From positions 1 to 14,536 of the forward strand of contig JBJEHN010000129.1 in assembly GCA_051876105.1 (NCBI GenBank): DNA of 14,536 nt. Reading direction: 5' to 3'. The notes below the pieces were generated by a model, which had not been told where the DNA came from, ran no database searches, and saw only the letters and a list, made by a program, of their open reading frames with translations. Below, piece after piece: positions 7,696 through 14,536 of this stretch (positions within the stretch are counted from its first letter, which is position 1; every line of letters starts with the position of its first letter). Position numbers and translations under genes: made by a program. The stretch comes from W2P13-069 sp051876105. GTDB taxonomy: Bacteria; Actinomycetota; Coriobacteriia; Coriobacteriales; QAMH01.

Positions 7696-8061
7696 ATGAG
7701 GCAGACCCCCGCATCCCGCAAGGCCAACGAGACCCTCAGGGACAGGATCGCCAGCGTGATCCTGTTCCAGATCGCGGACCCGCGCCTGCAGATGGTCACC
7801 ATCACGGCCTGCGAGGTCTCCAAGGACCGCTCCGTCGCAGACGTCTACGTCTCTGCGGACAGGGAGCGCTACGAGGAGGTCCTTGCGGGGCTCGAGGCCG
7901 CCAAGGGGCGCATCCGCTCCCTGGTGGGCAAGGAGCTCGGCTGGCGCGTGACGCCTGAGCTCAGGTTCCGCATCGACAAGAGCGTCGACACCGCAGAGCA
8001 CATCGCAGCTGTCTTGGAAAGCGAGCAGAAGTGGCTGGATTCGATTACTCAGGAGCAGTAA
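7696..8061 (+). CDS. rbfA: 30S ribosome-binding factor RbfA
   Basis: A 121-residue KH-fold cold-shock factor that binds immature 30S subunits near the 5' end of 16S rRNA and is needed for its processing. The sequence carries the family pattern: DRIASVILFQIADPRL near the N-terminus, then VTITACEVSKD with ADVYVS strands, and RFRIDKSVD-AEHI towards the C-terminus. Its position directly after infB (9-nt gap, GGAGGC as ribosome-binding site) is the conserved one. The 3' end overlaps the next gene by 31 nt when that gene is read from its GTG, suggesting translational coupling. Confidence 0.95.
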   Translation: MRQTPASRKANETLRDRIASVILFQIADPRLQMVTITACEVSKDRSVADVYVSADRERYEEVLAGLEAAKGRIRSLVGKELGWRVTPELRFRIDKSVDTAEHIAAVLESEQKWLDSITQEQ

Positions 8062-9026
8062 GCCTGCTCAAGAACGCGAAGACGGTGGCCCTCTGCGGCC
8101 ACCGCAACCCCGACGGCGACTGCCTGGGCAGCGTTTTGGCGCTTGCCCAGGCGCTGCAGTCCCTGGGCGTCGAGGCGACGCCCTTGCTGGCGACGCGGGA
8201 GAAGCCCCAGCTCTACGACTTCCTCCCCGGCTTCGACCAGCTGACCCCGGCTGCTGACTACAGCGGGTGCCCGGACGTCTTCGTCATGCTCGACGTGCCG
8301 GAGGACGCGCGCATGGACGACGCCGCGGCTGTGAGGGCGCGCTCGGGCGCCACGGTCAAGATCGACCACCACGCCGGCCCGGCAGACATCGCAGACCTCA
8401 GCTATATAGACACCGACGCAGCCGCGGTGGGCGTGCTGGTGTGGGAGCTGCTGCCCCAGCTGGGGGCGCAGCGCACGCCGGAGCTCGCACGCTGCTGCTA
8501 TGCCGCGCTGCTCACAGACACCGGCTCCTTCCGCTTCCAGAACGCCGACCAGCGCGCCTTCGAGGCGGCTGCCGAGATGGTCGCGGCCGGCGCCGAGCCC
8601 GCCCTGGTGGCAACCATGGTCTACCAGCGCAAGAGCCTGGCCGCCCTGCAGCTCGAGTCGAGGGTGGCACAGCGCGCGCAGTTCGCCTGCGGGGGCCGCA
8701 TGGTCATCTCGTGGATGGACGAGGCCGACCTCGCCGAGCTGGGCGCCACCAAGGACGACTGCGAGGAGCTCACGGACGTGGTGCGCCAGATCGACGGGCC
8801 GGAGGTCTCTGTGATCCTGCGCGGCCAGGGCGACCACATCCGCGGCTCGATCCGCTCCAAGACCACCCACGACGTCCAGGCCATCGCCAAGAAGATGAAC
8901 GGCGGCGGCCACAAGGCGGCGAGCGGCTTCACCTTGTACGGCGGCATCCAGGAGGCGATCCAGACCGTGATCGGCCACGTGGCGGAGTCGTTCGGGGACG
9001 CTGCAGAAGAGGCGGTGTACCGATGA
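8031..9026 (+). CDS. nrnA: DHH/DHHA1 phosphoesterase, NrnA-type (nanoRNase/pAp phosphatase)
   Basis: 331 residues of the DHH-DHHA1 family. NrnA enzymes degrade 2-5 nt RNAs (and often pAp or cyclic dinucleotide breakdown products) using Mn ions in the cytoplasm. Metal-binding signatures are in order: GHRNPDGD at 23-30 (H24, D28, D30), D88 in VMLDVP, the DHH triad at 112-114, and the C-terminal DHHA1 substrate loop GGGHKAASGF from 291. The GTG start at 8031 is chosen because GGAAAG lies 9 nt upstream and no better start follows. It overlaps rbfA by 31 nt. The stop overlaps the truB start by 4 nt (ATGA). The rbfA-nrnA-truB order is typical of Gram-positives. Exact substrate preference cannot be read from sequence. 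Confidence 0.92.
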   Translation: MAGFDYSGAVSLLKNAKTVALCGHRNPDGDCLGSVLALAQALQSLGVEATPLLATREKPQLYDFLPGFDQLTPAADYSGCPDVFVMLDVPEDARMDDAAAVRARSGATVKIDHHAGPADIADLSYIDTDAAAVGVLVWELLPQLGAQRTPELARCCYAALLTDTGSFRFQNADQRAFEAAAEMVAAGAEPALVATMVYQRKSLAALQLESRVAQRAQFACGGRMVISWMDEADLAELGATKDDCEELTDVVRQIDGPEVSVILRGQGDHIRGSIRSKTTHDVQAIAKKMNGGGHKAASGFTLYGGIQEAIQTVIGHVAESFGDAAEEAVYR

Positions 9027-10981
9027 AGCGAGGCGCCAGCGGGCTCTGCGGCGTACTCGCGATAGACAAGCCCAAGGGCATCACATCCCATGACGTGGTG
9101 AACGCGGTGAGGCGCGTCACCGGCGAGCGCCGCGTGGGGCATGCCGGCACGCTCGACCCCATGGCCGAGGGCCTCATGCTCGTGTGCGTGGGCGCTGCCA
9201 CCAGGCTCTCCGCCTACCTCACCGGCCATGACAAGCGCTACACCGCGCGTATCGTCTTCGGCGCTGCGACAGACACAGACGACGCCGAGGGCCGCATCAC
9301 CACCGCCTACACCAAGACCGCGCCCGGCGAGGGCCTGACGGGTCTGGCCAGCGTGGAGCCGCAGCAGCTGCTCGACGGCATCACCGGCCCCACCATGCAG
9401 CTGCCCCCCGCCTACAGCGCCATCAAGAAGAACGGCGTCACCGCCTACAAGGCCGCCCGCGAGGGAAGGGAGCTCGAGCTCGAGCCGCGCCAAGTCACCG
9501 TCTACGGGGCGCGCTTCCTGGGGGCGGGCTTTGAGGAGGTCGACCTCGACGATGGGCAGGGAGGGCGCTTTGCCGCGACGCTGCCCTACTGGGATGTGGA
9601 CCTCGAGGTGAGCAAGGGCACCTACATCCGCTCCATCGCGCGCGACCTGGGCCAGAGCCTGGGCTGCGGCGCGCACCTGAGCGCCCTGCGCCGCACCGAG
9701 GTGGGCGGCACCGGGCTCGAGCGCGCTGTGAGTTTGGAGGAACTGGCTGCGGCTGCCGCGGCTGGCCGCGAGCTGCCCTGGGAGGACCCGGTGGCCCTGC
9801 TGGGCGTGCGCAGCGTGTGCGAGCTCACCGAGCCCGAGCTCAAGGATGTCTCCAACGGCAGGCCGCTCAGGCGCGAGCTGCCCGCGGGCCTCACGGCTTG
9901 CGTGAGCGAGGGGCGCCTCATGGCGCTCTACGAGCGCGAGGGCAGCAAGGGCCCGGCACGGCCCGAGCTGGTGATCCCCGGCGGCGTGTGCGGGGTGCGC
10001 GGCAGCGGGGCGGCTCTGAGCGCCCTGCGCCTGTGGAGCCCCTGCGAGCCTGTGGCCGAGCCGCTGGGCCCGCGCGTGCTGGTGATCGGCGTGTTCGACG
10101 GCCTGCACAACGGGCACCGCAGCCTGCTCGACGCCGCCCTGGCAGACGCCGCCGAGCGCGGCGTGCCGGCGTGCGTGCTCACCTTCGAGAAGGACCCCGA
10201 CGAGTTCTTCGGCCGCGAGGCGTCGAGCTTCAAGCTCATGGGCGACGCCAAGCGCCTGCAGCTGCTGCGCTCCTACAACCCCGGTGCGATCGCCGAGGTC
10301 GTGGCCATGCGCGCCAGCCGTGAGTGCTTTGGCGTCGAGCCGCCGGCCTTCTTGGAGAGCCTGGGCAGGCTGTGCCAGGTGCAGAGCATCCACGTGGGCT
10401 GCGACTTCCGCTTTGGGAGCAGGGCCGCCGGCACGGTGGACGACATCAGCCGCTGGTGCGCGGCAAACGGGGCGCAGTGCTGCCCCCAGGAGCTGCTGTG
10501 CGCAGACGGCGGGGTGGTGAGCGCGACGCGCATCCGCCAGCTGCTCGAGCAGGGCGATGTGGACGCCGCTGCCCGCTTGGGCGGCCGTTGCCTCCTGAGC
10601 GGCACGGTGGTCCACGGCCGCGGCGAGGGCAGCGGCATGGGCTTTGCCACTGCCAACGTGGAGCCGACGGGCGACGTGATGATGCCGCGCGAGGGCGTGT
10701 ACGGCGGGTTCTGCCGTGTCGCAGGCGCCTGCTATGCTGCGGCTGTGAACGTAGGGGTGGCGCGCAGCTTCGACGCAGCGACCGCCCCCGTGGAGGCCCA
10801 CCTGCTCGACTACCGCGGCGACCTCTACGGCAAGACCGTCGAGCTGGAGCTTGTCCACTGGATGCGCCCCCAGCTCAAGTTCGAGAGCCAGGAGGAGCTC
10901 ATCAGCACCGTGATGGGCAACATCCAGTGGGTGCGCGACAACCTGGCGCCCCTGGCCGCCTCCTGGCGCGAGGGGAGCTGA
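9023..10981 (+). CDS. truB-ribF: Fused TruB (tRNA pseudouridine-55 synthase) - RibF (riboflavin kinase/FAD synthetase)
   Basis: One open frame of 652 residues joins two enzymes that are usually separate neighbours. Residues 1 to about 315 are TruB, which makes pseudouridine 55 in the tRNA T-loop. The HAGTLDPMAEG motif carries the catalytic Asp45; PPAYSAIKKNG, GTYIRSIARDLG and a PUA-like end follow. Residues about 348-652 are RibF. The FMN adenylyltransferase part has GVFDGLHNGH at 356-365 and SATRIR at 500-505. The riboflavin kinase part has GFATAN at 540-545 (usually GFPTAN), a likely catalytic E591 in VEAHLLD, and DLYGK. The joining segment has no stop codon and no ATG. A GTG at 10052 with a weak TGGAG upstream could start a free 309-residue RibF. 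The ATG overlaps the nrnA stop. Confidence 0.93.
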   Translation: MKRGASGLCGVLAIDKPKGITSHDVVNAVRRVTGERRVGHAGTLDPMAEGLMLVCVGAATRLSAYLTGHDKRYTARIVFGAATDTDDAEGRITTAYTKTAPGEGLTGLASVEPQQLLDGITGPTMQLPPAYSAIKKNGVTAYKAAREGRELELEPRQVTVYGARFLGAGFEEVDLDDGQGGRFAATLPYWDVDLEVSKGTYIRSIARDLGQSLGCGAHLSALRRTEVGGTGLERAVSLEELAAAAAAGRELPWEDPVALLGVRSVCELTEPELKDVSNGRPLRRELPAGLTACVSEGRLMALYEREGSKGPARPELVIPGGVCGVRGSGAALSALRLWSPCEPVAEPLGPRVLVIGVFDGLHNGHRSLLDAALADAAERGVPACVLTFEKDPDEFFGREASSFKLMGDAKRLQLLRSYNPGAIAEVVAMRASRECFGVEPPAFLESLGRLCQVQSIHVGCDFRFGSRAAGTVDDISRWCAANGAQCCPQELLCADGGVVSATRIRQLLEQGDVDAAARLGGRCLLSGTVVHGRGEGSGMGFATANVEPTGDVMMPREGVYGGFCRVAGACYAAAVNVGVARSFDAATAPVEAHLLDYRGDLYGKTVELELVHWMRPQLKFESQEELISTVMGNIQWVRDNLAPLAASWREGS

Positions 10982-10987
10982 GGCGCC

Positions 10988-12835
10988 ATGGGCCGCATCG
11001 AAGACGACGACATCCGCCGCGTGAGGGAGGCAACAGACCTCGTCCAGCTGGTGGCAGAGACCGTCGTCCTCAAGCAGAAGGGCCGCCTCTTCTGGGGCTG
11101 CTGCCCCTTCCACAACGAGAAGACCCCCAGCTTCAAGATCGACCCCGGCACCCAGCTGTGGCACTGCTTCGGCTGCGGCAAGGGCGGCGATGTCTTCGGC
11201 TACGTCATGGAGCGAGAGAAGCTGGAGTTCCCCGAGGCGGTGCGCCAGCTGGCAGACCGCGCCCATATAGAGATCAAGGAGACCCAGGGCGGCATGCCCC
11301 GCGGCCAGCGCCAGCGCATCATGGAGGCCTGCGAGGCTGCGGAGGAGTTCTTCCACACGCAGCTCATGCGCTCCAAGGACAGCGGAGCGGCCAGCGCGCG
11401 CGAGTACCTGGGCAAGCGGGGCTTCGGCTCGGGGCCCTCCAAGGGCTGGCGCCTGGGCTACGCGCCGGGTCACGGCAAGCTCAGCGCCCACCTGCAGGGC
11501 AAGGGCTTCACGCGCGACGAGCTGGTCCAGGCCAACCTGGCCTTCGTCAACGAGAACGGCCGCATGGTCGACCGCTTCTTCAACCGGGTGATGTTCCCCG
11601 TCCACGACCTCCAGGGCCGCACCATCGCCTTCGGCGGGCGCGTCATCGGCAGCGGCGAGCCCAAGTACCTCAACAGCTCGGAGACGCCGGTCTTCCACAA
11701 GTCGTCCAACATGTTCGGCATCCACAAGGCCAAGAGCGCAATCGTCAGCAGCGGCACGGCGGTTGTGGTCGAGGGCTACACAGACGTCATCGCCCTGCAC
11801 GAGGCCGGCATCTGCAACGCCGTGGCCACGCTGGGCACGGCGCTCACCGCCCAGCACGTCAAGCTGCTGGGGCGCTTTGCGTCGAGCATCGTCTACCTCT
11901 TCGACGGGGACGCCGCCGGCCAGAAGGCGGCCATGAGGGCGGCTGAGTTCATCGACTGGAGCTCCGCGGTGGAAAGCGGGCGCAACCCCATCGAGCTCAA
12001 GGTGACCGTCCTGCCAGACAACATGGACCCGGCGGAGTTCGTGGCGGCCAAGGGCGCGGAGGCCCTGCTGCAGCAGGTGGACAAGGCGCAGCCGCTGCTG
12101 GACTTTGCCATCAACCGCACGCTGGAGGGCTTCGACCTGACCAAGCCGGCCCTCAAGGCGCGCGCCATGGAGGAAGCCCTCAAGATCCTGCTGCCCGTGC
12201 GCGGCTCTGTGATCGCAACGGACTACGTCAACTCGATTGCGGACAGGCTCAACCTAGAATATACTGTAGTATCCCATGCTCTCAAGGAGCTCAAGGCCCC
12301 TGCGGTCGCCCGCCGCGAAAACGATTCGGTGCCTCGTCCAGAGCAGGGTCAACCGCCGCGGAACACCGCTGTGGCCAAAGTCGTCGAAGAGGGTCGCAAG
12401 AGCTCCCGCATGGAGTTCGAGCTGCTCTCTCTTTGCGTGGCAGACACGGCGCTCCTCGGCAAGCTGGGTACAAGCCTCAAGGAGATCCACTGGGAGGACC
12501 CCCGCGCACAAGCTATGGCTGCCGCCTTGCTGCAAGCCGGCACGCAGGCAACGCCTGCACAGGCTTACGGCACCGCGGTTTCCGTGTGCCCGGAGGCCCC
12601 CGCGCTGCTTGCTCAGGCTATGAGCGAGGCAGAGCCGGGGGAGGAGGGCCAGCTGAGGGCGCGCCTGCTGGCGAGGGCCCTCAGGGAGCGCGACCTCGAA
12701 GCTGAGATCCGCCAGGCAAAGGCCCAGATGAGGGACACCGGGAGCCTGTCTCCAGAAGAGGCAGACGCCCTGTTCGAGAAGACCGTCGGGCTTCAACAGC
12801 AGCTCGTGGAGCTGCGCAGTGGTCCCCGGGCCTAG
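10988..12835 (+). CDS. dnaG: DNA primase DnaG
   Basis: DnaG synthesises RNA primers at the replication fork and binds DnaB helicase through its C-terminal domain. The 615 residues show an N-terminal CHC2 zinc finger (C39, H42, C60, C63 in CPFH and HCFGC). A core with the Toprim fold follows: E262 in VVVEGYTD, the LGTALT strand, and D306/D308 in FDGDAAG. The less conserved helical C-terminal region runs from about 450 to the end. Length fits the family (580-610). The start lies 6 nt after the ribF stop, with AGGGGAG as ribosome-binding site. Codons 422-430 (12251-12277) use CTA, ACT, GTA and GTA, unlike the rest of the gene, and they coincide with a promoter-like sequence. The following linker also shows relaxed codon choice. 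Confidence 0.96.
   Translation: MGRIEDDDIRRVREATDLVQLVAETVVLKQKGRLFWGCCPFHNEKTPSFKIDPGTQLWHCFGCGKGGDVFGYVMEREKLEFPEAVRQLADRAHIEIKETQGGMPRGQRQRIMEACEAAEEFFHTQLMRSKDSGAASAREYLGKRGFGSGPSKGWRLGYAPGHGKLSAHLQGKGFTRDELVQANLAFVNENGRMVDRFFNRVMFPVHDLQGRTIAFGGRVIGSGEPKYLNSSETPVFHKSSNMFGIHKAKSAIVSSGTAVVVEGYTDVIALHEAGICNAVATLGTALTAQHVKLLGRFASSIVYLFDGDAAGQKAAMRAAEFIDWSSAVESGRNPIELKVTVLPDNMDPAEFVAAKGAEALLQQVDKAQPLLDFAINRTLEGFDLTKPALKARAMEEALKILLPVRGSVIATDYVNSIADRLNLEYTVVSHALKELKAPAVARRENDSVPRPEQGQPPRNTAVAKVVEEGRKSSRMEFELLSLCVADTALLGKLGTSLKEIHWEDPRAQAMAAALLQAGTQATPAQAYGTAVSVCPEAPALLAQAMSEAEPGEEGQLRARLLARALRERDLEAEIRQAKAQMRDTGSLSPEEADALFEKTVGLQQQLVELRSGPRA
12237..12265 (+). promoter_or_regulatory. Candidate internal promoter for rpoD inside dnaG
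   Basis: TTGCGG (12237-12242; matches the TTG of TTGACA) and TATACT (12260-12265; 5 of 6 to TATAAT) are separated by exactly 17 nt. They sit in a short A/T-rich island of rare codons within a very G/C-rich gene, about 600 nt upstream of rpoD. Escherichia coli also has rpoD promoters within dnaG, so the arrangement has precedent. Function here is inferred. Confidence 0.4.
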
Positions 12836-12845
12836 CCCCGGGGCC
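12821..12845 (+). promoter_or_regulatory. Strong hairpin spanning the dnaG stop codon
   Basis: CCCCGGG (12824-12830) pairs perfectly with CCCGGGG (12837-12843), with two further G-C pairs outside a one-base bulge. The loop CCTAGC contains the dnaG stop codon. No T-tract follows, so it is not an intrinsic terminator. It ends 7 nt before the rpoD ribosome-binding site. It may act as an RNA stability or processing element between dnaG and rpoD, or limit read-through of ribosomes. Confidence 0.5.
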
Positions 12846-12863
12846 ATCAGAGAAGGGAACAAC

Positions 12864-14210
<1,347 letters not shown>

Positions 14211-14215
14211 GAGGG

Positions 14216-14221
14216 TACAAT
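14216..14221 (+). promoter_or_regulatory. Possible -10 element for the tRNA gene
   Basis: TACAAT lies 5 nt after the rpoD stop and 14 nt before the tRNA 5' end, a suitable distance for a tRNA promoter starting near 14228. It is the same hexamer, followed by C, as in the rimP promoter. No clear -35 is seen at 16-18 nt upstream (inside the rpoD 3' end), so this is tentative. Confidence 0.35.
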
Positions 14222-14235
14222 CTCCTAGTCACAAC

Positions 14236-14311
14236 GGGCCCATGGCGCAACGGTTAGCGCAGGGGACTCATAATCCCTGGGTTGTAGGTTCGAATCCTAC
14301 TGGGCCCACCA
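14236..14311 (+). tRNA. tRNA with anticodon CAU, probably tRNA-Ile2 (AUA-reading); elongator tRNA-Met is the alternative
   Basis: A complete 76-nt cloverleaf includes an encoded CCA end. The acceptor is GGGCCCA/TGGGCCC, the D stem GCGC/GCGC and the anticodon stem GGGGA/TCCCT. The loop is CTCATAA (anticodon CAT), the variable region is 5 nt, and the T arm is GTAGG-TTCGAAT-CCTAC with A73. It is not initiator tRNA: the first pair is G-C and the three G-C pairs at the base of the anticodon loop are absent. The C4-G69 and C5-G68 acceptor pairs and A37-A38 are features associated with tRNA-Ile2, whose C34 is changed to lysidine by TilS. This makes Ile2 more likely than elongator Met, but the choice is inference. 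Confidence 0.93.
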
Positions 14312-14321
14312 ACGCACAGTC

Positions 14322-14352
14322 GAGCCGGCGGCAACCCCGCCGGCTCTTTTTT
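14322..14352 (+). terminator. Intrinsic terminator after the tRNA
   Basis: GAGCCGGCGG (14322-14331) pairs perfectly with CCGCCGGCTC (14337-14346) around CAACC, followed by six T. It is the strongest terminator in the window. It probably ends both the tRNA transcript and read-through from the dnaG-rpoD unit, since no terminator lies between rpoD and the tRNA. Confidence 0.93.
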
Positions 14353-14394
14353 GGTGCTGCTAGTCCTCAATGGTGCTGTTGAGCAACCCTCTTC

Positions 14395-14440
14395 CGTCAT
14401 CCTTCGACCCCGGCGCTTCGCGCCTCCGCTCAGGATAACG
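14395..14440. repeat. REP-like intergenic palindrome
   Basis: The outer arms CGTCATCCT (14395-14403) and AGGATAACG (14432-14440) are imperfect inverted copies. The core GGCGC-TTC-GCGCC (14412-14424) is a small perfect hairpin. Read on the minus strand it has the pattern ATCCTGAGCG...GAAGGATGAC, which I recognise as a widespread type of short intergenic palindrome in many bacterial genomes. Copy number in this genome cannot be judged from one window. The remaining bases to 14536 show no gene or clear signal. Confidence 0.5.
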
Positions 14441-14536
14441 AGAGGGGGAACTCCGTTGTGATTTGATGGCGCCAACAAAAAACCTTAGCTTCCAGCCATA
14501 TGCCCACTAGCGCATCCCCAGACCGCGCTTCTCAGC

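Noticed and set aside
5101..8001. Long minus-strand open frame (966 codons) antisense to infB and rbfA
   Set aside because: Same codon-bias artefact: low-complexity Leu/Gly/Val/Ala composition, no ribosome-binding site or known domain. Similar antisense frames over leuS (946-2811), nusA (3008-4789) and rpoD (12681-14168) are rejected for the same reason.
8621..11857. Very long open frame (1078 codons) on the minus strand
   Set aside because: It lies antisense to nrnA, truB-ribF and dnaG. In G/C-rich genes with GAC/GAG/CTG/GCC codons, the opposite frame rarely meets stop codons and reads as Leu/Val/Ala/Asp/His-rich nonsense. No domain is recognisable and the sense genes are certain.
10324..11946. 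540-codon + strand frame overlapping ribF and dnaG
   Set aside because: It is out of frame with both certain genes, Arg/Gly/Pro/Ala-rich as expected of a shifted frame in G/C-rich DNA, and has no recognisable domain. The 457-codon frame at 6585-7958 is rejected likewise.
14254..14478. Minus-strand 74-codon frame over the tRNA
   Set aside because: Its C-terminal part, GGPSRIRTYNPGIM, is the translation of the antisense strand of the tRNA, a familiar false protein in databases. The rest crosses the terminator and the REP-like palindrome.

Overview
This window looks like the chromosome core of a high-GC Gram-positive bacterium. The closest fit is an actinobacterium of the Coriobacteriia type (Collinsella/Olsenella-like), though the genus cannot be fixed by eye. 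Supporting this are strong G/C-ending codon use, an 860-residue LeuRS rather than the longer form of many other actinobacteria, an IF2 with two IF2N domains, a sigma-70 with a short region 1.1, and intrinsic terminators with very GC-rich stems. Every gene reads on the + strand. All are housekeeping genes for translation, RNA metabolism, transcription and replication priming. There are no transposases, phage genes, CRISPR arrays or defence genes.

Layout. Positions 1-210 hold the terminator of an upstream gene, a structured stretch, a second terminator-like hairpin and a weak -10 element. leuS follows (211-2793) and is closed by a GC-rich terminator (2821-2857). A promoter near 2889-2918 then starts a leader of about 140 nt with several hairpins, the last of which resembles an attenuator. 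It runs into a tightly packed gene string: rimP, nusA, rnpM (ylxR), infB, rbfA, an nrnA-type DHH phosphoesterase, a fused truB-ribF gene, dnaG and rpoD. Gaps are 0-36 nt or small overlaps, so these may form one transcription unit. A tRNA with anticodon CAU (probably tRNA-Ile2) lies 25 nt after rpoD, and a strong terminator (14322-14352) ends the block. The last 180 bases carry no gene but contain a REP-like palindrome.

How the genes work together. RimP and RbfA mature the 30S subunit, IF2 starts translation, TruB makes pseudouridine 55 in tRNA, and LeuRS charges tRNA-Leu. NusA controls RNA polymerase pausing and termination, and RnpM is an RNA-binding partner. The DHH enzyme removes very short RNAs. 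DnaG primes replication and the primary sigma factor directs housekeeping transcription. The order nusA-rnpM-infB-rbfA-(DHH)-truB-ribF is widespread in Gram-positive bacteria. Here the dnaG-rpoD pair follows directly, joining two operons that are usually separate.

The window is mostly conventional and I see no obviously new multi-gene system. The features most worth a second look are a zinc-binding-like C-terminal tail on NusA, the TruB-RibF fusion, a candidate internal promoter for rpoD in a patch of unusual codons inside dnaG, a hairpin at the dnaG/rpoD junction, and the rimP leader.
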